The notes: a model not told the origin generated them from the sequence alone. DNA of 64,000 nucleotides from Rudanella paleaurantiibacter (GCF_009184635.1 NZ_WELI01000005.1:124001-188000), one strand, 5' to 3'; numbered from the stretch's first letter, positions 34,858 to 44,387 are shown. Numbers and translations are program-made.

Positions 34858-35952
34858 CTATATTTTCACCCGCTTACCCGTCCGAGCGGCTTCGTACACA
34901 GCCTCCACAATTCGAATATCGCGTAGCCCTTCTTCACCGGGTACCAACATGGGCTTTTTGTTTTTGATGGCGAGAGCATCGTCGTCCATCTGCCGGGTTT
35001 GCTGACCGGGCACCGGATACGGCGTATCAAACGCAAAGCCACCGGGGCCGTTCCCTTTTACACCGTTATAGGCCGAGTAGGGTTCCACCCGCAAGATTCC
35101 CTTCTCGCCCATTACGTACATAAAGTTCATGTTGATGCCATAACTCGTTTGCAGCACCGCCCGTGCCCCGCTCGGAAACTCAAGCTGTATCATCGACGTC
35201 TCGTCGAGGCCATTTCGGTACACGTCGGGGCGGGTTGTGTATTGTTGAGCCGTCACGGCAATGGGTTCCTCGCCCGTAGCGAGCCGGGCTCCCTGAAGCA
35301 CATACACGCCCATATCATACATAACGCCCCCACCCATCTCTTTCTTCTGCTTCCAGTGATCAGTGCGCCCGTCGTAATAAGCCGCCGAGCAATTCACCAT
35401 GCTGATTTTCCCCAGCTTTCCATCACGCAGAAACTTTACATAAGCCTGTGTGTTAGGGTCATGATGAAGCCGATAGCCTACAGACAAGGATACTCCGGCT
35501 TTTTTGCAGGCGTCAATCATATCCTGACACTCTTTGGCGGTCACGGCCATGGGTTTTTCCACCCACACGTGCTTACCGGCTTTGGCAGCCCGCACAACAT
35601 ACTCCCGGTGCATCGAAGGCGGCAACACAACGTACACGACATCAATATCGGGGTTGTTGGCAATCTGATCGAAGTTCTGGTAGTTGTACACATTCTTGTC
35701 GGGAATGTTGTACTGCTTTTTCCACTTTTCGGCTTTGGCAGGTGTGCCGGTTACGATACCCGCCAGATAGCAATGCTCCGTTTTCTGAAGGGCCGGCGCC
35801 AGTAAGTCAGTGCTATAGTAGCCCAACCCGACCAGTGCTACTCCCAGCTTATCTTTTTTGGGCGCGCTCTGCGCCAGCAGGGTTTCGGGAGCTAACATAC
35901 CAGCGGTAGTACCCAGAGCTAATGTTTGTAAAACAGTGCGACGAGAAGCCAT
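34858..35952 (-). CDS. Exported Gfo/Idh/MocA family oxidoreductase
   Basis: A 364-aa protein like glucose-fructose oxidoreductase. It has a twin-arginine-type signal (ASRRTVLQTLALGTTAGML), so it likely folds with its NAD(P) cofactor in the cytoplasm before export. The Rossmann motif is GVALVGLGYYSTDLLAPAL, the catalytic EKP is VWVEKPMAVTAKE, and the substrate loop is GGGVMYDMGVYVLQGARLATG. The ATG at 35952 starts the signal. A periplasmic Gfo/Idh protein usually recycles its tightly bound cofactor by acting on a second sugar. It shares this region with an exported TIM-barrel protein at 32106. Confidence 0.88.
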   Translation of the reverse strand: MASRRTVLQTLALGTTAGMLAPETLLAQSAPKKDKLGVALVGLGYYSTDLLAPALQKTEHCYLAGIVTGTPAKAEKWKKQYNIPDKNVYNYQNFDQIANNPDIDVVYVVLPPSMHREYVVRAAKAGKHVWVEKPMAVTAKECQDMIDACKKAGVSLSVGYRLHHDPNTQAYVKFLRDGKLGKISMVNCSAAYYDGRTDHWKQKKEMGGGVMYDMGVYVLQGARLATGEEPIAVTAQQYTTRPDVYRNGLDETSMIQLEFPSGARAVLQTSYGINMNFMYVMGEKGILRVEPYSAYNGVKGNGPGGFAFDTPYPVPGQQTRQMDDDALAIKNKKPMLVPGEEGLRDIRIVEAVYEAARTGKRVKI

Positions 35953-36070
35953 AATTCGGTTGTGATTTAGATGTAGCCAATTTGGCGTAAAGATGCGAAG
36001 AAGGCAAGTCGGCCGCTGGAGTTTTACTATCTTCCCAAGCCGGACATGACGACTAAACTGGCTAAAACGA

Positions 36071-36100
36071 AAAACCCCCAACCGGTTGGCTGGGGGTTTT
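36071..36100 (-). terminator. Intrinsic terminator of rplT
   Basis: AAAACCCCCA and TGGGGGTTTT form a 10-bp stem with a 10-base loop (itself self-complementary, ACCGGTTGGC); a T-run follows on the minus strand. It lies 29 bp after the rplT stop. Confidence 0.9.
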
Positions 36101-36128
36101 ATAATCAGTCGTTTCGACTCAGGGCTGT

Positions 36129-36473
36129 TTACTTAACCTGATCAACAACGGCTTTGAACGCTTCAGGATGGTTCATAGCCAGGTCGGCCAGAACTTTGCG
36201 GTTCAATTCAATTCCTGATTTGTTCAGAGCACCCATCAGGGCAGAGTATGAAGTACCGTGCTGACGAGCACCGGCGTTGATACGCTGAATCCAGAGCGAG
36301 CGGAAATCCCGCTTCTTGGCGCGCCGATCGCGGTACGCGTAGACTAATGCTTTCTCAACGGCGTTTTTGGCTACCGTCCATACATTTTTACGCCGACCGA
36401 AAAAGCCTTTGGCCAGCTTCATTACTTTTTTCCGACGCGCCCGTGAGGCAACGTGATTGACGGAACGTGGCAT
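36129..36473 (-). CDS. rplT: 50S ribosomal protein L20
   Basis: A 114-aa protein matching L20 in length and sequence: [23 protein letters not shown] at the start ([17 protein letters not shown]), [37 protein letters not shown], and [22 protein letters not shown]20 is needed for early assembly of the 50S subunit and in many bacteria represses its own operon. It follows rpmI after 180 bp. Confidence 0.97.
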   Translation of the reverse strand: MPRSVNHVASRARRKKVMKLAKGFFGRRKNVWTVAKNAVEKALVYAYRDRRAKKRDFRSLWIQRINAGARQHGTSYSALMGALNKSGIELNRKVLADLAMNHPEAFKAVVDQVK

Positions 36474-36501
36474 TTGTTAGTTGTTTTTTGACGTAGGCGG
36501 C

Positions 36502-36587
36502 AGATCAGTTGGCAGGTGGCGGTTGGCAGGTGGCAGAGCTTTTGCTCCAGCCTATTCTGCTTACTGCTCACTGCTTACTGCCCACTC
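36502..36587. repeat. Degenerate repeat R8 between rpmI and rplT
   Basis: GTTGGCAGGTGGC occurs twice (36508-36520 and 36522-36534), and CTGCTTACTG occurs twice (36557-36566 and 36571-36580). The two word types are only partly complementary, so a full palindrome is not formed. It resembles a decayed member of the palindrome set and lengthens the rpmI-rplT gap to 180 bp. Confidence 0.5.
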
Positions 36588-36653
36588 TTTTGTTGCCTGT
36601 AGTCGGGTGAAACATTGAACCGGAGGCTGCTTGCGCAGACGCTCCAAACGAAA

Positions 36654-36848
36654 TTAGATACCGAGCATGGCTTTGATCCGGGTCTCGTCGCCTGAGAATA
36701 CAAGCGCTGAGTGAGCCAGATTACGCTTCTGCTTCGTAGTCTTCTTCGTCAGAATGTGTGAGTGGAAGGCGTGCTTCCGCTTGATTTTCCCGGTGCCAGT
36801 CAGCTTGAAACGCTTCTTGGCGGCCGAGTTGGTTTTCATTTTTGGCAT
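36654..36848 (-). CDS. rpmI: 50S ribosomal protein L35
   Basis: A 64-aa basic protein matching L35: [34 protein letters not shown], and RNLAHSALV. It sits between infC and rplT in the conserved order. A TAnnTTTG box and an upstream terminator suggest that rpmI-rplT can be transcribed separately from infC. Confidence 0.96.
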   Translation of the reverse strand: MPKMKTNSAAKKRFKLTGTGKIKRKHAFHSHILTKKTTKQKRNLAHSALVFSGDETRIKAMLGI

Positions 36849-36936
36849 TGGTTTGAACCGCTTATGTGTTTTTGACCGGATCGCCGGACCGCCGGATCTT
36901 CTTGTTCAGATCACCGGGCTTCTTGTAAACAGGCCG

Positions 36937-36944
36937 CAAAGATA
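36937..36944 (-). promoter_or_regulatory. -7 box for rpmI-rplT
   Basis: The minus strand reads TATCTTTG, a full TAnnTTTG match, 88 bp before the rpmI start and just downstream of the terminator-like hairpin that follows infC. No clear -33 TTG is seen. Confidence 0.5.
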
Positions 36945-36957
36945 CGAATAAGGGAAT

Positions 36958-37021
36958 AAGAAGAAAAGGAACGAACGGGAAAAGGCGTGAAAGCCTCCTC
37001 TCCTTCGTTCCTTTTCTTCTT
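36958..37021 (-). terminator. 18-bp inverted repeat after infC, terminator or attenuator
   Basis: Arms 36958-36975 (AAGAAGAAAAGGAACGAA) and 37004-37021 are perfectly complementary over 18 bp, with a 28-base loop that holds a small inner hairpin (AGGC/GCCT). On the minus strand the stem ends in TTCCTTTTCTTCTT. It begins 11 bp after the infC stop. Confidence 0.75.
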
Positions 37022-37032
37022 ACTAGTATCTA

Positions 37033-37590
37033 TTACTTCTTCACCTGCACCACTTTCGGGGCCAGGAACATGCTCATCCGCTTTCCTTCAAGCTTTGGCT
37101 CCGACTCGATCTTACCAACCTCTTCGAGGCCTTTGGCAAACCGTTCGAGGAGTTGGAATCCGCGCTCTTTGAACACAATTGCCCGACCCACAAATTGTAC
37201 GTAGGCTTTCACCTTTGCCCCTTCTTTGAGGAACGTAAGGGCATGTTTCAGCTTGAACTCAAAGTCGTGATCGTCGGTATTAGGGCCGAAGCGAATCTCT
37301 TTGATAACGACCTTCTGAGCGTTAGCCTTAATCTCTTTCTGTTTTTTCTTCTGCTCGTACTTGAACTTGGAGTAGTCAATAATTCGGCAGACAGGCGGAA
37401 CAGCGTTGGGGGAGATTTCTACCAGATCAAGGCTTTGCGCCTTTGCCAGAGCTTTGGCTTTGTCAATCTCATAAATGCCCTGTTCGACGTTTTCGCCGAC
37501 AACCCGGACCTGTTTGGCCTGGATACGGTCATTAATTCGGTAGGGTTCTTCAACCACGCGCCGGGGTGGTCTCCGCTGGGGTAATGCCAT
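37033..37590 (-). CDS. infC: Translation initiation factor IF-3
   Basis: A 185-aa IF-3 that prevents premature joining of the subunits and checks start-codon pairing. N-terminal domain: [20 protein letters not shown] and [21 protein letters not shown], split here for reading as [15 protein letters not shown] and [10 protein letters not shown]-terminal domain: [19 protein letters not shown] and [17 protein letters not shown]. The start is an ordinary ATG, not the rare AUU used for autoregulation in enterobacteria. It follows thrS after 242 bp. Confidence 0.97.
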   Translation of the reverse strand: MALPQRRPPRRVVEEPYRINDRIQAKQVRVVGENVEQGIYEIDKAKALAKAQSLDLVEISPNAVPPVCRIIDYSKFKYEQKKKQKEIKANAQKVVIKEIRFGPNTDDHDFEFKLKHALTFLKEGAKVKAYVQFVGRAIVFKERGFQLLERFAKGLEEVGKIESEPKLEGKRMSMFLAPKVVQVKK

Positions 37591-37763
37591 ATATGCTGTT
37601 TAGTGGTACAAAATATCTCCCTGATAACGCAGGAGGTGGTTAAAAGTTCGGGAAATTAGAGAATTCGGCGGTTCTTGTCAATGAATACTGAGCCATAACC
37701 CCCAGAAAATACATATTAAATTTTCGTACGTCGGGCCACAAAGAAAATCGGGCCACAAACAGG

Positions 37764-37811
37764 GAGACGTCAGACTCTTCCGACTTCCACCATCGTGGAG
37801 TCTAACGTCTC
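37764..37811. repeat. Inverted repeat between thrS and infC
   Basis: GAGACGTCAGACTC (37764-37777) and GAGTCTAACGTCTC (37798-37811) match as an inverted repeat with one mismatch. No T-run follows on the minus strand. Nearby, CGGGCCACAAA occurs twice (37733-37743 and 37749-37759). It may be a weak thrS terminator or part of the infC leader. Confidence 0.55.
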
Positions 37812-37832
37812 GCCAGCGAGGTTGCAGATCGG

Positions 37833-39776
37833 TTACGGCTTTACCTCTTGCTGAAACAAAGCTGTAAACTCGTCAATCGTCATCGCACCCAGGTCGCCCT
37901 GCCCTTTCCGACGAACCGACACTTTGCCTTCGGCCTGTTCCTTCTCGCCCACGATGAGCATAAACGGAACTTTTGTTACCTCGGCATCCCGGATTTTACG
38001 GCCGATTTTCTCATCGCGCAAATCCACAAAGCCCCTAATATCCCCTTCCTGCAAGGCAAAGAACAACTCGTTGGCGTAGTCTTCGTACTTTTCTGAAATC
38101 GGTAGAATCGCAATCTGATCGGGCGAGAGCCACAGCGGGAAGTTACCGGCCGTATTTTCGATCAGGATAGCGATAAAGCGTTCCATCGACCCAAACGGTG
38201 CCCGGTGAATCATTACCGGGCGGTGCTTCTGATTATCGGCCCCGACGTACTCCAGTTCAAACCGGTTAGGCAGGTTGTAGTCTACCTGAATGGTACCCAA
38301 CTGCCATTTGCGGCCCAGGGCATCTTTCACCATGAAGTCGAGCTTGGGTCCGTAGAAAGCCGCTTCGCCTTTTTCAGTCACGGTCGGCAACCCTTTTTCA
38401 CGCGCCGACTCGATGATCGCCGATTCGGCTTTCTCCCACAAATCATCGGAGCCAATGTACTTGGTGCCGTTTTCGGGGTCGCGTAGCGAGATCTGAGCGC
38501 TGTAATCGTTGAAGCCTAACGATTTGAACACGTACAACACCAGGTCGATCACCTTCATAAACTCTTCCTTCACCTGATCGGGCCGGCAGAAGATGTGGGC
38601 GTCGTCCTGCGTGAAGCCACGCACCCGGGTCAGGCCATGCAACTCGCCCGACTGCTCGTAACGGTACACCGTACCAAACTCAGCCAAGCGGAGGGGCAGG
38701 TCGCGGTACGAGCGGGGCTTCGATTTGTAGATTTCGCAGTGGTGCGGACAGTTCATGGGCTTGAGCAGGAACTCCTCGTCCACGTCGGGGGTACGGATCG
38801 GCTTAAACGAATCTTCGCCGTATTTTTCCCAGTGACCCGAGGTCACGTACAACTGCTTGCTACCGATGTGGGGCGTCACTACAGGTGAGTAACCCGCCCG
38901 CACCTGCGCCTTGCGCAGGAAGTTTTCGAGCCGCTCCCGAATCAGGGCTCCTTTGGGCAGCCACAACGGCAAACCCGCACCCACCCGCTCCGAGAACGTG
39001 AAAATCTCCAGCTCTTTACCCAGCTTACGGTGGTCGCGCTTTTTGGCTTCTTCCAGCAGGTGCAGGTACTCATCGAGTTCTTTCTGCTTTGGGAAGGTGA
39101 CCCCGTAGATCCGGGTAAGCATTTTATTTTTCTCGTCGCCCCGCCAATAAGCACCGGCCACGTTCATGAGCTTGGCAGCCTTGATAAAACCGGTGTTCGG
39201 GATGTGCGGCCCCCGGCAGAGGTCAGTGAAACCGCCCTGCGTATAAAACGTAATAGAGCCATCTTCGAGCCCCTGAATAAGCTCAATTTTGTACGGGTCT
39301 CCTTTTTCTTCGAAGTAGGTTAATGCGTCGGCTTTGGGCACTGGCTTACGGATGTACTCGCTTTTCTGACGAGCCAGCTCCAGCATTTTGTCTTCAACTT
39401 TCTTGAAGTCGTCCTGCGAGAAATGGCGACCTTCAAAGTCGACATCGTAATAGAAACCGTTTTCAACGGCCGGACCAATGGCCAGTTTTACGCCCGGATA
39501 GAGTGCCTCCAGGGCCTCTGCCATCAGGTGGGCCGATGAGTGCCAGAAGGTGGCTTTGCCGTCACGGTCGTTCCACGTGAGCAGTTGCACCTCGGCATCG
39601 GTATCGATAGGTAGGTTTGCGTCCTGCACCTTTCCGTTTACTTTAGCCGCTAACACGTTACGGGCCAGCCCTTCGCTGATACTCAGCGCAATGTCGAGGC
39701 CAGAGCTTCCTTTTGGGTATTCACGAACACTCCCATCGGGTAGCGTTACATGAATGAGTTGATCCTGGGCAATCAT
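37833..39776 (-). CDS. thrS: Threonyl-tRNA synthetase
   Basis: A 647-aa class II synthetase that charges tRNA-Thr. Domain order: TGS (residues 1-65, [19 protein letters not shown]), editing domain (65-230, with [13 protein letters not shown] and the HxxxH pattern, plus [12 protein letters not shown]), catalytic core (250-540, motif 2 in [21 protein letters not shown], read as [16 protein letters not shown], and motif 3 [12 protein letters not shown]), and anticodon-binding domain (545-640, [14 protein letters not shown]). Length is normal. It heads the conserved thrS-infC-rpmI-rplT group. Confidence 0.97.
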   Translation of the reverse strand: MIAQDQLIHVTLPDGSVREYPKGSSGLDIALSISEGLARNVLAAKVNGKVQDANLPIDTDAEVQLLTWNDRDGKATFWHSSAHLMAEALEALYPGVKLAIGPAVENGFYYDVDFEGRHFSQDDFKKVEDKMLELARQKSEYIRKPVPKADALTYFEEKGDPYKIELIQGLEDGSITFYTQGGFTDLCRGPHIPNTGFIKAAKLMNVAGAYWRGDEKNKMLTRIYGVTFPKQKELDEYLHLLEEAKKRDHRKLGKELEIFTFSERVGAGLPLWLPKGALIRERLENFLRKAQVRAGYSPVVTPHIGSKQLYVTSGHWEKYGEDSFKPIRTPDVDEEFLLKPMNCPHHCEIYKSKPRSYRDLPLRLAEFGTVYRYEQSGELHGLTRVRGFTQDDAHIFCRPDQVKEEFMKVIDLVLYVFKSLGFNDYSAQISLRDPENGTKYIGSDDLWEKAESAIIESAREKGLPTVTEKGEAAFYGPKLDFMVKDALGRKWQLGTIQVDYNLPNRFELEYVGADNQKHRPVMIHRAPFGSMERFIAILIENTAGNFPLWLSPDQIAILPISEKYEDYANELFFALQEGDIRGFVDLRDEKIGRKIRDAEVTKVPFMLIVGEKEQAEGKVSVRRKGQGDLGAMTIDEFTALFQQEVKP

Positions 39777-39821
39777 ACGATATAGTCAATAATCAGTAGT
39801 CAAATAAGTACGCCTGCATCC

Positions 39822-41042
39822 CTACCGGTTAGCCCGGGTCGAGTCGCCGGGGGTAGATAGTTGGGTGCGGGGCTTGATGGTCTGTATCTCCATCTGTACC
39901 GGAGCCGCATTCGGTTCCGAAGTGGCCGATTTCCCGTCTTCGTCCGGCAAAAGTACGGAGTTATACGGGTTTGGGTTATACATTCGGCGCTGGGCCCGCC
40001 ACATTCCTGCAACAGCCTGCCCATCGGCCGGGTTCAACCGGGCACTTTGGGTGTACGACGCTACGGCCTGCTCATACATGCCGAGTTGTTCCTGACAGAA
40101 GCCAATGTACGTGTGAATCCGGGGAAATTGCGGATTCAGCTGCTGCACTCGGTTGTAATTGGCCAACGCCTGTGAATAAGCCCGGTACCGTTGCAAAATG
40201 AGGCCTGCCTGAAAGTTAGCCGCATAATACGTCGGATCAATCTGCACCGTATGCCGGTAAAACGTCAGTGCACTGTCGAGTCGGCCACCGGCGTGGTAAA
40301 TCAGCCCTCGCCCGTAGGTGAGCCGAGCGTCTTCGGGGAAATACCGGATAGCCTGCTCGTTGTACGTCAGGGCCGACCCTAAATCACCCAGCGAACGGTA
40401 GATAGACGACAGTTGGTTGTACGTTTCCAGATACCGGGGCTTCAGCTTCAGCGACTGCTGATACAAAGCCAGTGCCTGAGACGTGTCGCCCTGCTTGGCC
40501 GTGATGAGTCCATTGAAAAAATAAGCCTCACCGTCGTAGGGCGCCATTTGCAACGCCTTCGCCAGATACAACCGTGCTTTAGCGAACTGATTACGCTGCT
40601 GCCAGACATCGGCCATCAGGATGTACAGTTCCGGGCTATCGGCCCCCAGAATCTCGGCACGCTGCGCATTGTCGAGGGCTTTCTGGGGTTGTTTAAGCCC
40701 TTGCAAAACCCGTGCCCGAATCAGATAGTACGTACCATCGGTATTGTTACGGCCAATGGCTTCGTCAATATCGGTCAGTGCTTCCTTCAACCGGCCCATC
40801 TCCAGATACAAACGGGCCCGTTTGGCATAGGCCGAAGCCGGTGAAGACTGGTTGATGGCCCGCGTTAGTGCCTGTAAGGCAGCTTCAGTACGCAAACTAT
40901 CATTCGCCGAAGGCAAAGGCGGTATGCGGGTCTGTTGCCGGGGATCGGTGCCGCAGGAGAACAGAAAAAGCAAGAAAATAAATACGTAAGCGAGTGATGC
41001 AACCGGTCGGGCGTGCCGTAACCAATGCCGAAACGTTGCCAC
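39822..41042 (-). CDS. Tetratricopeptide repeat lipoprotein
   Basis: A 406-aa protein from the chosen GTG start. This start gives a basic N-region, a hydrophobic core (LAYVFIFLLFLF) and a lipobox-like LFSC with Cys30, so it is probably anchored in a membrane. TPR-type helix pairs run from about residue 60 to 370 (SAYAKRARLYLEMGRLKEA, YYLIRARVLQGLKQPQKAL, EAYFFNGLITAKQGDTSQA). Upstream in-frame starts at 41117 (TTG) and 41171 (GTG) are possible but would bury the signal. A full TAnnTTTG box lies at 41188-41195. Function unknown. Confidence 0.75.
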   Translation of the reverse strand: MATFRHWLRHARPVASLAYVFIFLLFLFSCGTDPRQQTRIPPLPSANDSLRTEAALQALTRAINQSSPASAYAKRARLYLEMGRLKEALTDIDEAIGRNNTDGTYYLIRARVLQGLKQPQKALDNAQRAEILGADSPELYILMADVWQQRNQFAKARLYLAKALQMAPYDGEAYFFNGLITAKQGDTSQALALYQQSLKLKPRYLETYNQLSSIYRSLGDLGSALTYNEQAIRYFPEDARLTYGRGLIYHAGGRLDSALTFYRHTVQIDPTYYAANFQAGLILQRYRAYSQALANYNRVQQLNPQFPRIHTYIGFCQEQLGMYEQAVASYTQSARLNPADGQAVAGMWRAQRRMYNPNPYNSVLLPDEDGKSATSEPNAAPVQMEIQTIKPRTQLSTPGDSTRANR

Positions 41043-41187
41043 ATACGGATACACACCAAAAAACGGTTGTCGCTTTTTCAGAGAGGTATCGGTCGTAAAT
41101 TCAAATTGCTCGTTCAACGTCAATGGCGGCACTCTTTCAACATCCGGGGCGAGACTTCTTCGCTCTTTCACTCGTTGGGGCTTTGTA

Positions 41188-41195
41188 CAAAGGTA
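41188..41195 (-). promoter_or_regulatory. -7 box for the TPR lipoprotein gene
   Basis: The minus strand reads TACCTTTG, a full match to TAnnTTTG, immediately after the stop codon of the upstream methyltransferase gene. It supports a start of the TPR gene downstream of 41180. Confidence 0.55.
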
Positions 41196-41196
41196 G

Positions 41197-42081
41197 CTAA
41201 AACCGGTAAAAGACGCCGAGCGGAAGCCGTTTTTGATACCGGTCATCGAGGTATAGTTCGCCCAGTTGCGCATGAGCTGGCTTACCAAAAATCTGGCGCA
41301 TCAGGTTGTCCAGAATCAGGGCCGAAAACCCCAGCGAGTACAGGTTGATAATAAAGAACCGGTTGTCGCGGTCGAGCAGGTCGGCGCAGGTTTTGAGCAG
41401 CTCGTTCAGATGCTCTTCGAGTACCCATTTTTCACCATCGGGCCCCCGACCATAGGCGGGTGGGTCCAGAATAATGCCATTGTAGGTATTTCCCCGCCGG
41501 GCCTCACGCCGGGCAAACTTCAGCGCATCTTCCACTACCCAGCGGATATTGGTCAGGCTGCTGTAATCCATGTTCTCCCGGGCCCAGGTAATCACGGGCT
41601 TCACGGCATCTACGTGCGTCACATCGGCTCCAGACTGGCAAGCCGCCAGCGATGCCGCCCCAGTGTAGGCAAACAAATTGAGTACTTTGGGTTTAGCCAC
41701 ACCGGTCCCTTGCAGCGCCTTCACCCGATCGTGAATAAATGCCCAGTTGGTGGCTTGCTCTGGGAAAATCCCCACATGCTTGAACGACGTGAGGGCCAGC
41801 TTAAATCGCAGGTTGAGGCCATCCTGCGCAAAGTCGATAAACCAGGGTTCGCGCATATCGGGCGCTTTCTGCCAGTCGCCCCGCTCGGGCGATTGCCGGT
41901 CGCGCCGGAAGGTGGCATGGGCCCGGCGGTCCCAATCGGTCTGAGGCAGCGATTTATCCCAGATGGCCTGGGGCTCCGGCCGGGCCAGTACGTACTCACC
42001 GAAGCGTTCGAGTTTTTCGAAGCCACCGGAATCTATCAGTTCGTAAGCGGGCCAGGGGCCGGGAGTAAGCAGTTGAAGCAT
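41197..42081 (-). CDS. Class I SAM-dependent methyltransferase (RlmI/RlmK-like)
   Basis: A 294-aa Rossmann methyltransferase. The SAM loop is VLNLFAYTGAASLAACQSGA with THVDAVKPVITWARENM after it; the catalytic motif is GIILDPPAYGRGPDGEKW. The N-terminal part lacks a PUA domain, unlike RlmI at 33194, and contains FPEQATNWAFIHDRV. The family (PF10672-like) modifies rRNA or tRNA, so an RNA target is likely. The ATG at 42081 starts the conserved part, with a TAnnTTTG box 60 bp upstream. Confidence 0.85.
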   Translation of the reverse strand: MLQLLTPGPWPAYELIDSGGFEKLERFGEYVLARPEPQAIWDKSLPQTDWDRRAHATFRRDRQSPERGDWQKAPDMREPWFIDFAQDGLNLRFKLALTSFKHVGIFPEQATNWAFIHDRVKALQGTGVAKPKVLNLFAYTGAASLAACQSGADVTHVDAVKPVITWARENMDYSSLTNIRWVVEDALKFARREARRGNTYNGIILDPPAYGRGPDGEKWVLEEHLNELLKTCADLLDRDNRFFIINLYSLGFSALILDNLMRQIFGKPAHAQLGELYLDDRYQKRLPLGVFYRF

Positions 42082-42141
42082 GAGAAAACAAGTGGGCCAA
42101 AAGCCTGGCAATGGGCCCGGTCACGTAAATCAGTTGGGCCG

Positions 42142-42149
42142 CAAAGGTA
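42142..42149 (-). promoter_or_regulatory. -7 box for the methyltransferase gene at 41197-42081
   Basis: The minus strand reads TACCTTTG, a full TAnnTTTG match, 60 bp before the start at 42081. No clear -33 element is seen. Confidence 0.5.
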
Positions 42150-42215
42150 GGGGTTTGCAGCCAGACCGTGCATATAATCAGGCCTTGTCCCCCTCAAAAT
42201 AGGCTCTGATTAGCC

Positions 42216-43760
42216 TCAGAATGCTATTTTGTCCAGATAAAACGCGCGTTTGCGACCCTCCCCTTTCTGGTATCCCCAAGCGAGGAAATACCGGTCGTGC
42301 CAGAACCGAACATCATCGGTCACGAGCGACTGATCGCGTTGTTCATCCACCACGGCCGAAATATCAATTTGGGGTTTCTCCTCGGCCATGCCATTGGGCC
42401 GAATCACGGTTTGCAGTATCCGACCTTTTTGGTTGTGGTACAGGGCCAGTTGGTCGCCCTGTTGCACCAGTCGTACTTTTTCCTGTAGGTCAATGCTCCG
42501 TTCGGAGGCCAGTTCGAGGCAATTATCCCAAAGTAGTTTACCCTCGGCATCGAACCCCGCCACCACAGCGTGGGTGTACACGTACCCGTCGAATACTTGC
42601 TGCGGACTTAACCCACGGGGTCCATTCCACGGATTCCACATGTACGGGTTGTACAGACTGTAGTAACTCAGGGGCGAATACCGCCAGCCGTACCACGAAT
42701 TGATACCGTAGGGGTAGGAGTTCTGATACCGAAACTGCGGGTAAAATACCTCGGCCACGAGCACATACTGCCCCCGGTACCGCACTAGTTCGTGCATGAG
42801 CAAGCGATAATTGAGCCGCAGGTCGGAGCCCGCTTCTTTCCGGCGTTGTGCCCGGCGTTCCATACGCTCCTGTTCGCGGTCGCCCAGGTAGCGGAAAAAG
42901 TTTTTGAAATCGGTAAAACTGATGTAGCTGGTTTGGGGTTCCTGCCCCTCTCCTACCCGGCTGATATACAACCCCTGCGAACTTGCCACGCCATTGCTCT
43001 GCATGGCCCGATAGCCATAGTTACCGACCACCAACTGCGTTGAATCATCGAGTACCGACAAACGGCCGCTGAGCAGGGCATAATCGGGTTTGGGCTCGAT
43101 AACCGCCCGGCTGACACTCTGCCCCAGCTCGTCGTACACGTTAGCAATGAGCTTGAGGTCGCGCCCGCGCCGGACCGTGTACGAGACCGTCATACGGCCG
43201 TGTACGGTGTCGGCTTCGAGCGACTGAATGGCCGAGCCCCGTTCGCCACCGGGCAACAACCGAGCCTGCCGACTCGACAAATGGCTATGATACAGCACAG
43301 GATGTTCGTCGACGATACCGGCCATAAAAATACCGTCGCCGAGGGTTTTAAAATGCGTGACCTGCAATCGCTCCACTACGTTGAGGTTGAAGCGTTCGGA
43401 GAAACCCGGCCCAATGCTCACACGAACGACCTGACAGAACGGCAACCGGTAACTTGAAAACAACAGATACACCGCCCCGCGACCGTCGAAGGTGGAGGCT
43501 ACGTATTCCAGATTATCGGGGAGCTGACCGGTGATACTCCAGTCGCGGTCGAGATCGGTGCTGTACTTGGTCAGCTGATACCCGACCCGGTCGGTGCGGG
43601 TAAGGAGCAGAACGCCTTTATCGCCCAGAGGCAGGGTAATAATGGATTCGCTGCCGGTGGGTGCGGCCAGCTCAATTCGGCGGACGCTCTGCGCCCAAAC
43701 CAGACTGGTCAAGGCCAGCCAAATCTCCACAAAAAGTATGCTACGAAGCCACGTGCGCAT
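42216..43760 (-). CDS. Secreted protein of unknown function
   Basis: A 514-aa protein with a signal peptide (WLALTSLVWAQS, cleavage near residue 24). The mature part has repeated beta-strand patterns with Asp-rich turns (LLTRTDRVGYQLTKYSTDLD, GRGAVYLLFSSYRLPF), which could be a propeller-like fold. A Tyr/Asn/Trp/Pro-rich stretch (about residues 350-375, YGINSWYGWRYSPLSYYSLY) is unusual. No family is recognised. Its start overlaps the end of the EVE gene by 20 bp, so the two are probably cotranscribed. Confidence 0.7.
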   Translation of the reverse strand: MRTWLRSILFVEIWLALTSLVWAQSVRRIELAAPTGSESIITLPLGDKGVLLLTRTDRVGYQLTKYSTDLDRDWSITGQLPDNLEYVASTFDGRGAVYLLFSSYRLPFCQVVRVSIGPGFSERFNLNVVERLQVTHFKTLGDGIFMAGIVDEHPVLYHSHLSSRQARLLPGGERGSAIQSLEADTVHGRMTVSYTVRRGRDLKLIANVYDELGQSVSRAVIEPKPDYALLSGRLSVLDDSTQLVVGNYGYRAMQSNGVASSQGLYISRVGEGQEPQTSYISFTDFKNFFRYLGDREQERMERRAQRRKEAGSDLRLNYRLLMHELVRYRGQYVLVAEVFYPQFRYQNSYPYGINSWYGWRYSPLSYYSLYNPYMWNPWNGPRGLSPQQVFDGYVYTHAVVAGFDAEGKLLWDNCLELASERSIDLQEKVRLVQQGDQLALYHNQKGRILQTVIRPNGMAEEKPQIDISAVVDEQRDQSLVTDDVRFWHDRYFLAWGYQKGEGRKRAFYLDKIAF

Positions 43761-44178
43761 GGGCCATTTTCAGAATCAATTCAAACTCGTCGGGTTTGAT
43801 GGGCATTACCGACAGTCGCGACTGCTTAATAAGGCCTATTTGGGCCAACATCGGCTCGGCCTTAATTTGAGCCAGCGTTACGGGTTGGCCGAATGCCATC
43901 ATGGGTTCTAATTCTACAACAACCCAGCCAAACTTTGCCTGTGCCGGATCGTTGGCCACGGTTGGGTCGGGGTAAGCCGTCTTTACCACTTTAGCAAGCC
44001 CCACCACACCCGGCCGGGTAACACTGTGGTAAAACAGTACCTGATCGCCCTCCTGCATAGCCTTGAGGTTATTGCGGGCCTGGTAGTTGCGTACGCCGTC
44101 CCAAACAGCCCGGCCCTGTTCTACAAAATGCGACCACCCGTACACGTCGGGTTCTGATTTGACAAGCCAATAATTCAT
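43741..44178 (-). CDS. EVE domain-containing protein
   Basis: A 145-aa single-domain protein. MNYWLVKSEPDVYGW, WDGVRNYQARNNL, MQEGDQVLFYHS and the final region LSVMPIKPDEFELIL follow the EVE/PUA-like family (human THYN1 type) closely. EVE domains bind modified cytosines in DNA or modified RNA. No restriction or modification gene is next to it, so it may have a housekeeping role. The stop overlaps the secreted protein gene by 20 bp. Confidence 0.9.
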   Translation of the reverse strand: MNYWLVKSEPDVYGWSHFVEQGRAVWDGVRNYQARNNLKAMQEGDQVLFYHSVTRPGVVGLAKVVKTAYPDPTVANDPAQAKFGWVVVELEPMMAFGQPVTLAQIKAEPMLAQIGLIKQSRLSVMPIKPDEFELILKMAHAHVAS

Positions 44179-44204
44179 AGGTAATCAGACTGAATTAAAT
44201 GTAT

Positions 44205-44281
44205 AATGAGCAATGTAAAATGTATAACTAAACGACTGATTGTCAGCAGACAATGTAATTATGCATTTTACATTGTTCATT
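44205..44281. repeat. Intergenic palindrome R6 built from AATG-type words
   Basis: Arms 44205-44227 and 44259-44281 (23 bp) are complementary except at 2 positions; the word CAATGTAAAATG is exact in both. It lies upstream of the EVE gene, between two genes on the same strand. Confidence 0.7.
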
Positions 44282-44387
44282 CACGTAGGTGGGTATTGAA
44301 CTGGTTTTTAGTTGATCGTTTTGGGTTTATGGTGGGTAGTGTTCTGATGAATCACGTTGGAGTAAAGATACCTTGTTGGTATTAACA

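Noticed and set aside
41266-42150. 294-codon open frame on the plus strand
   Set aside because: It lies antisense to a well-supported methyltransferase gene and has no family features; it is a by-product of GC-rich codons.
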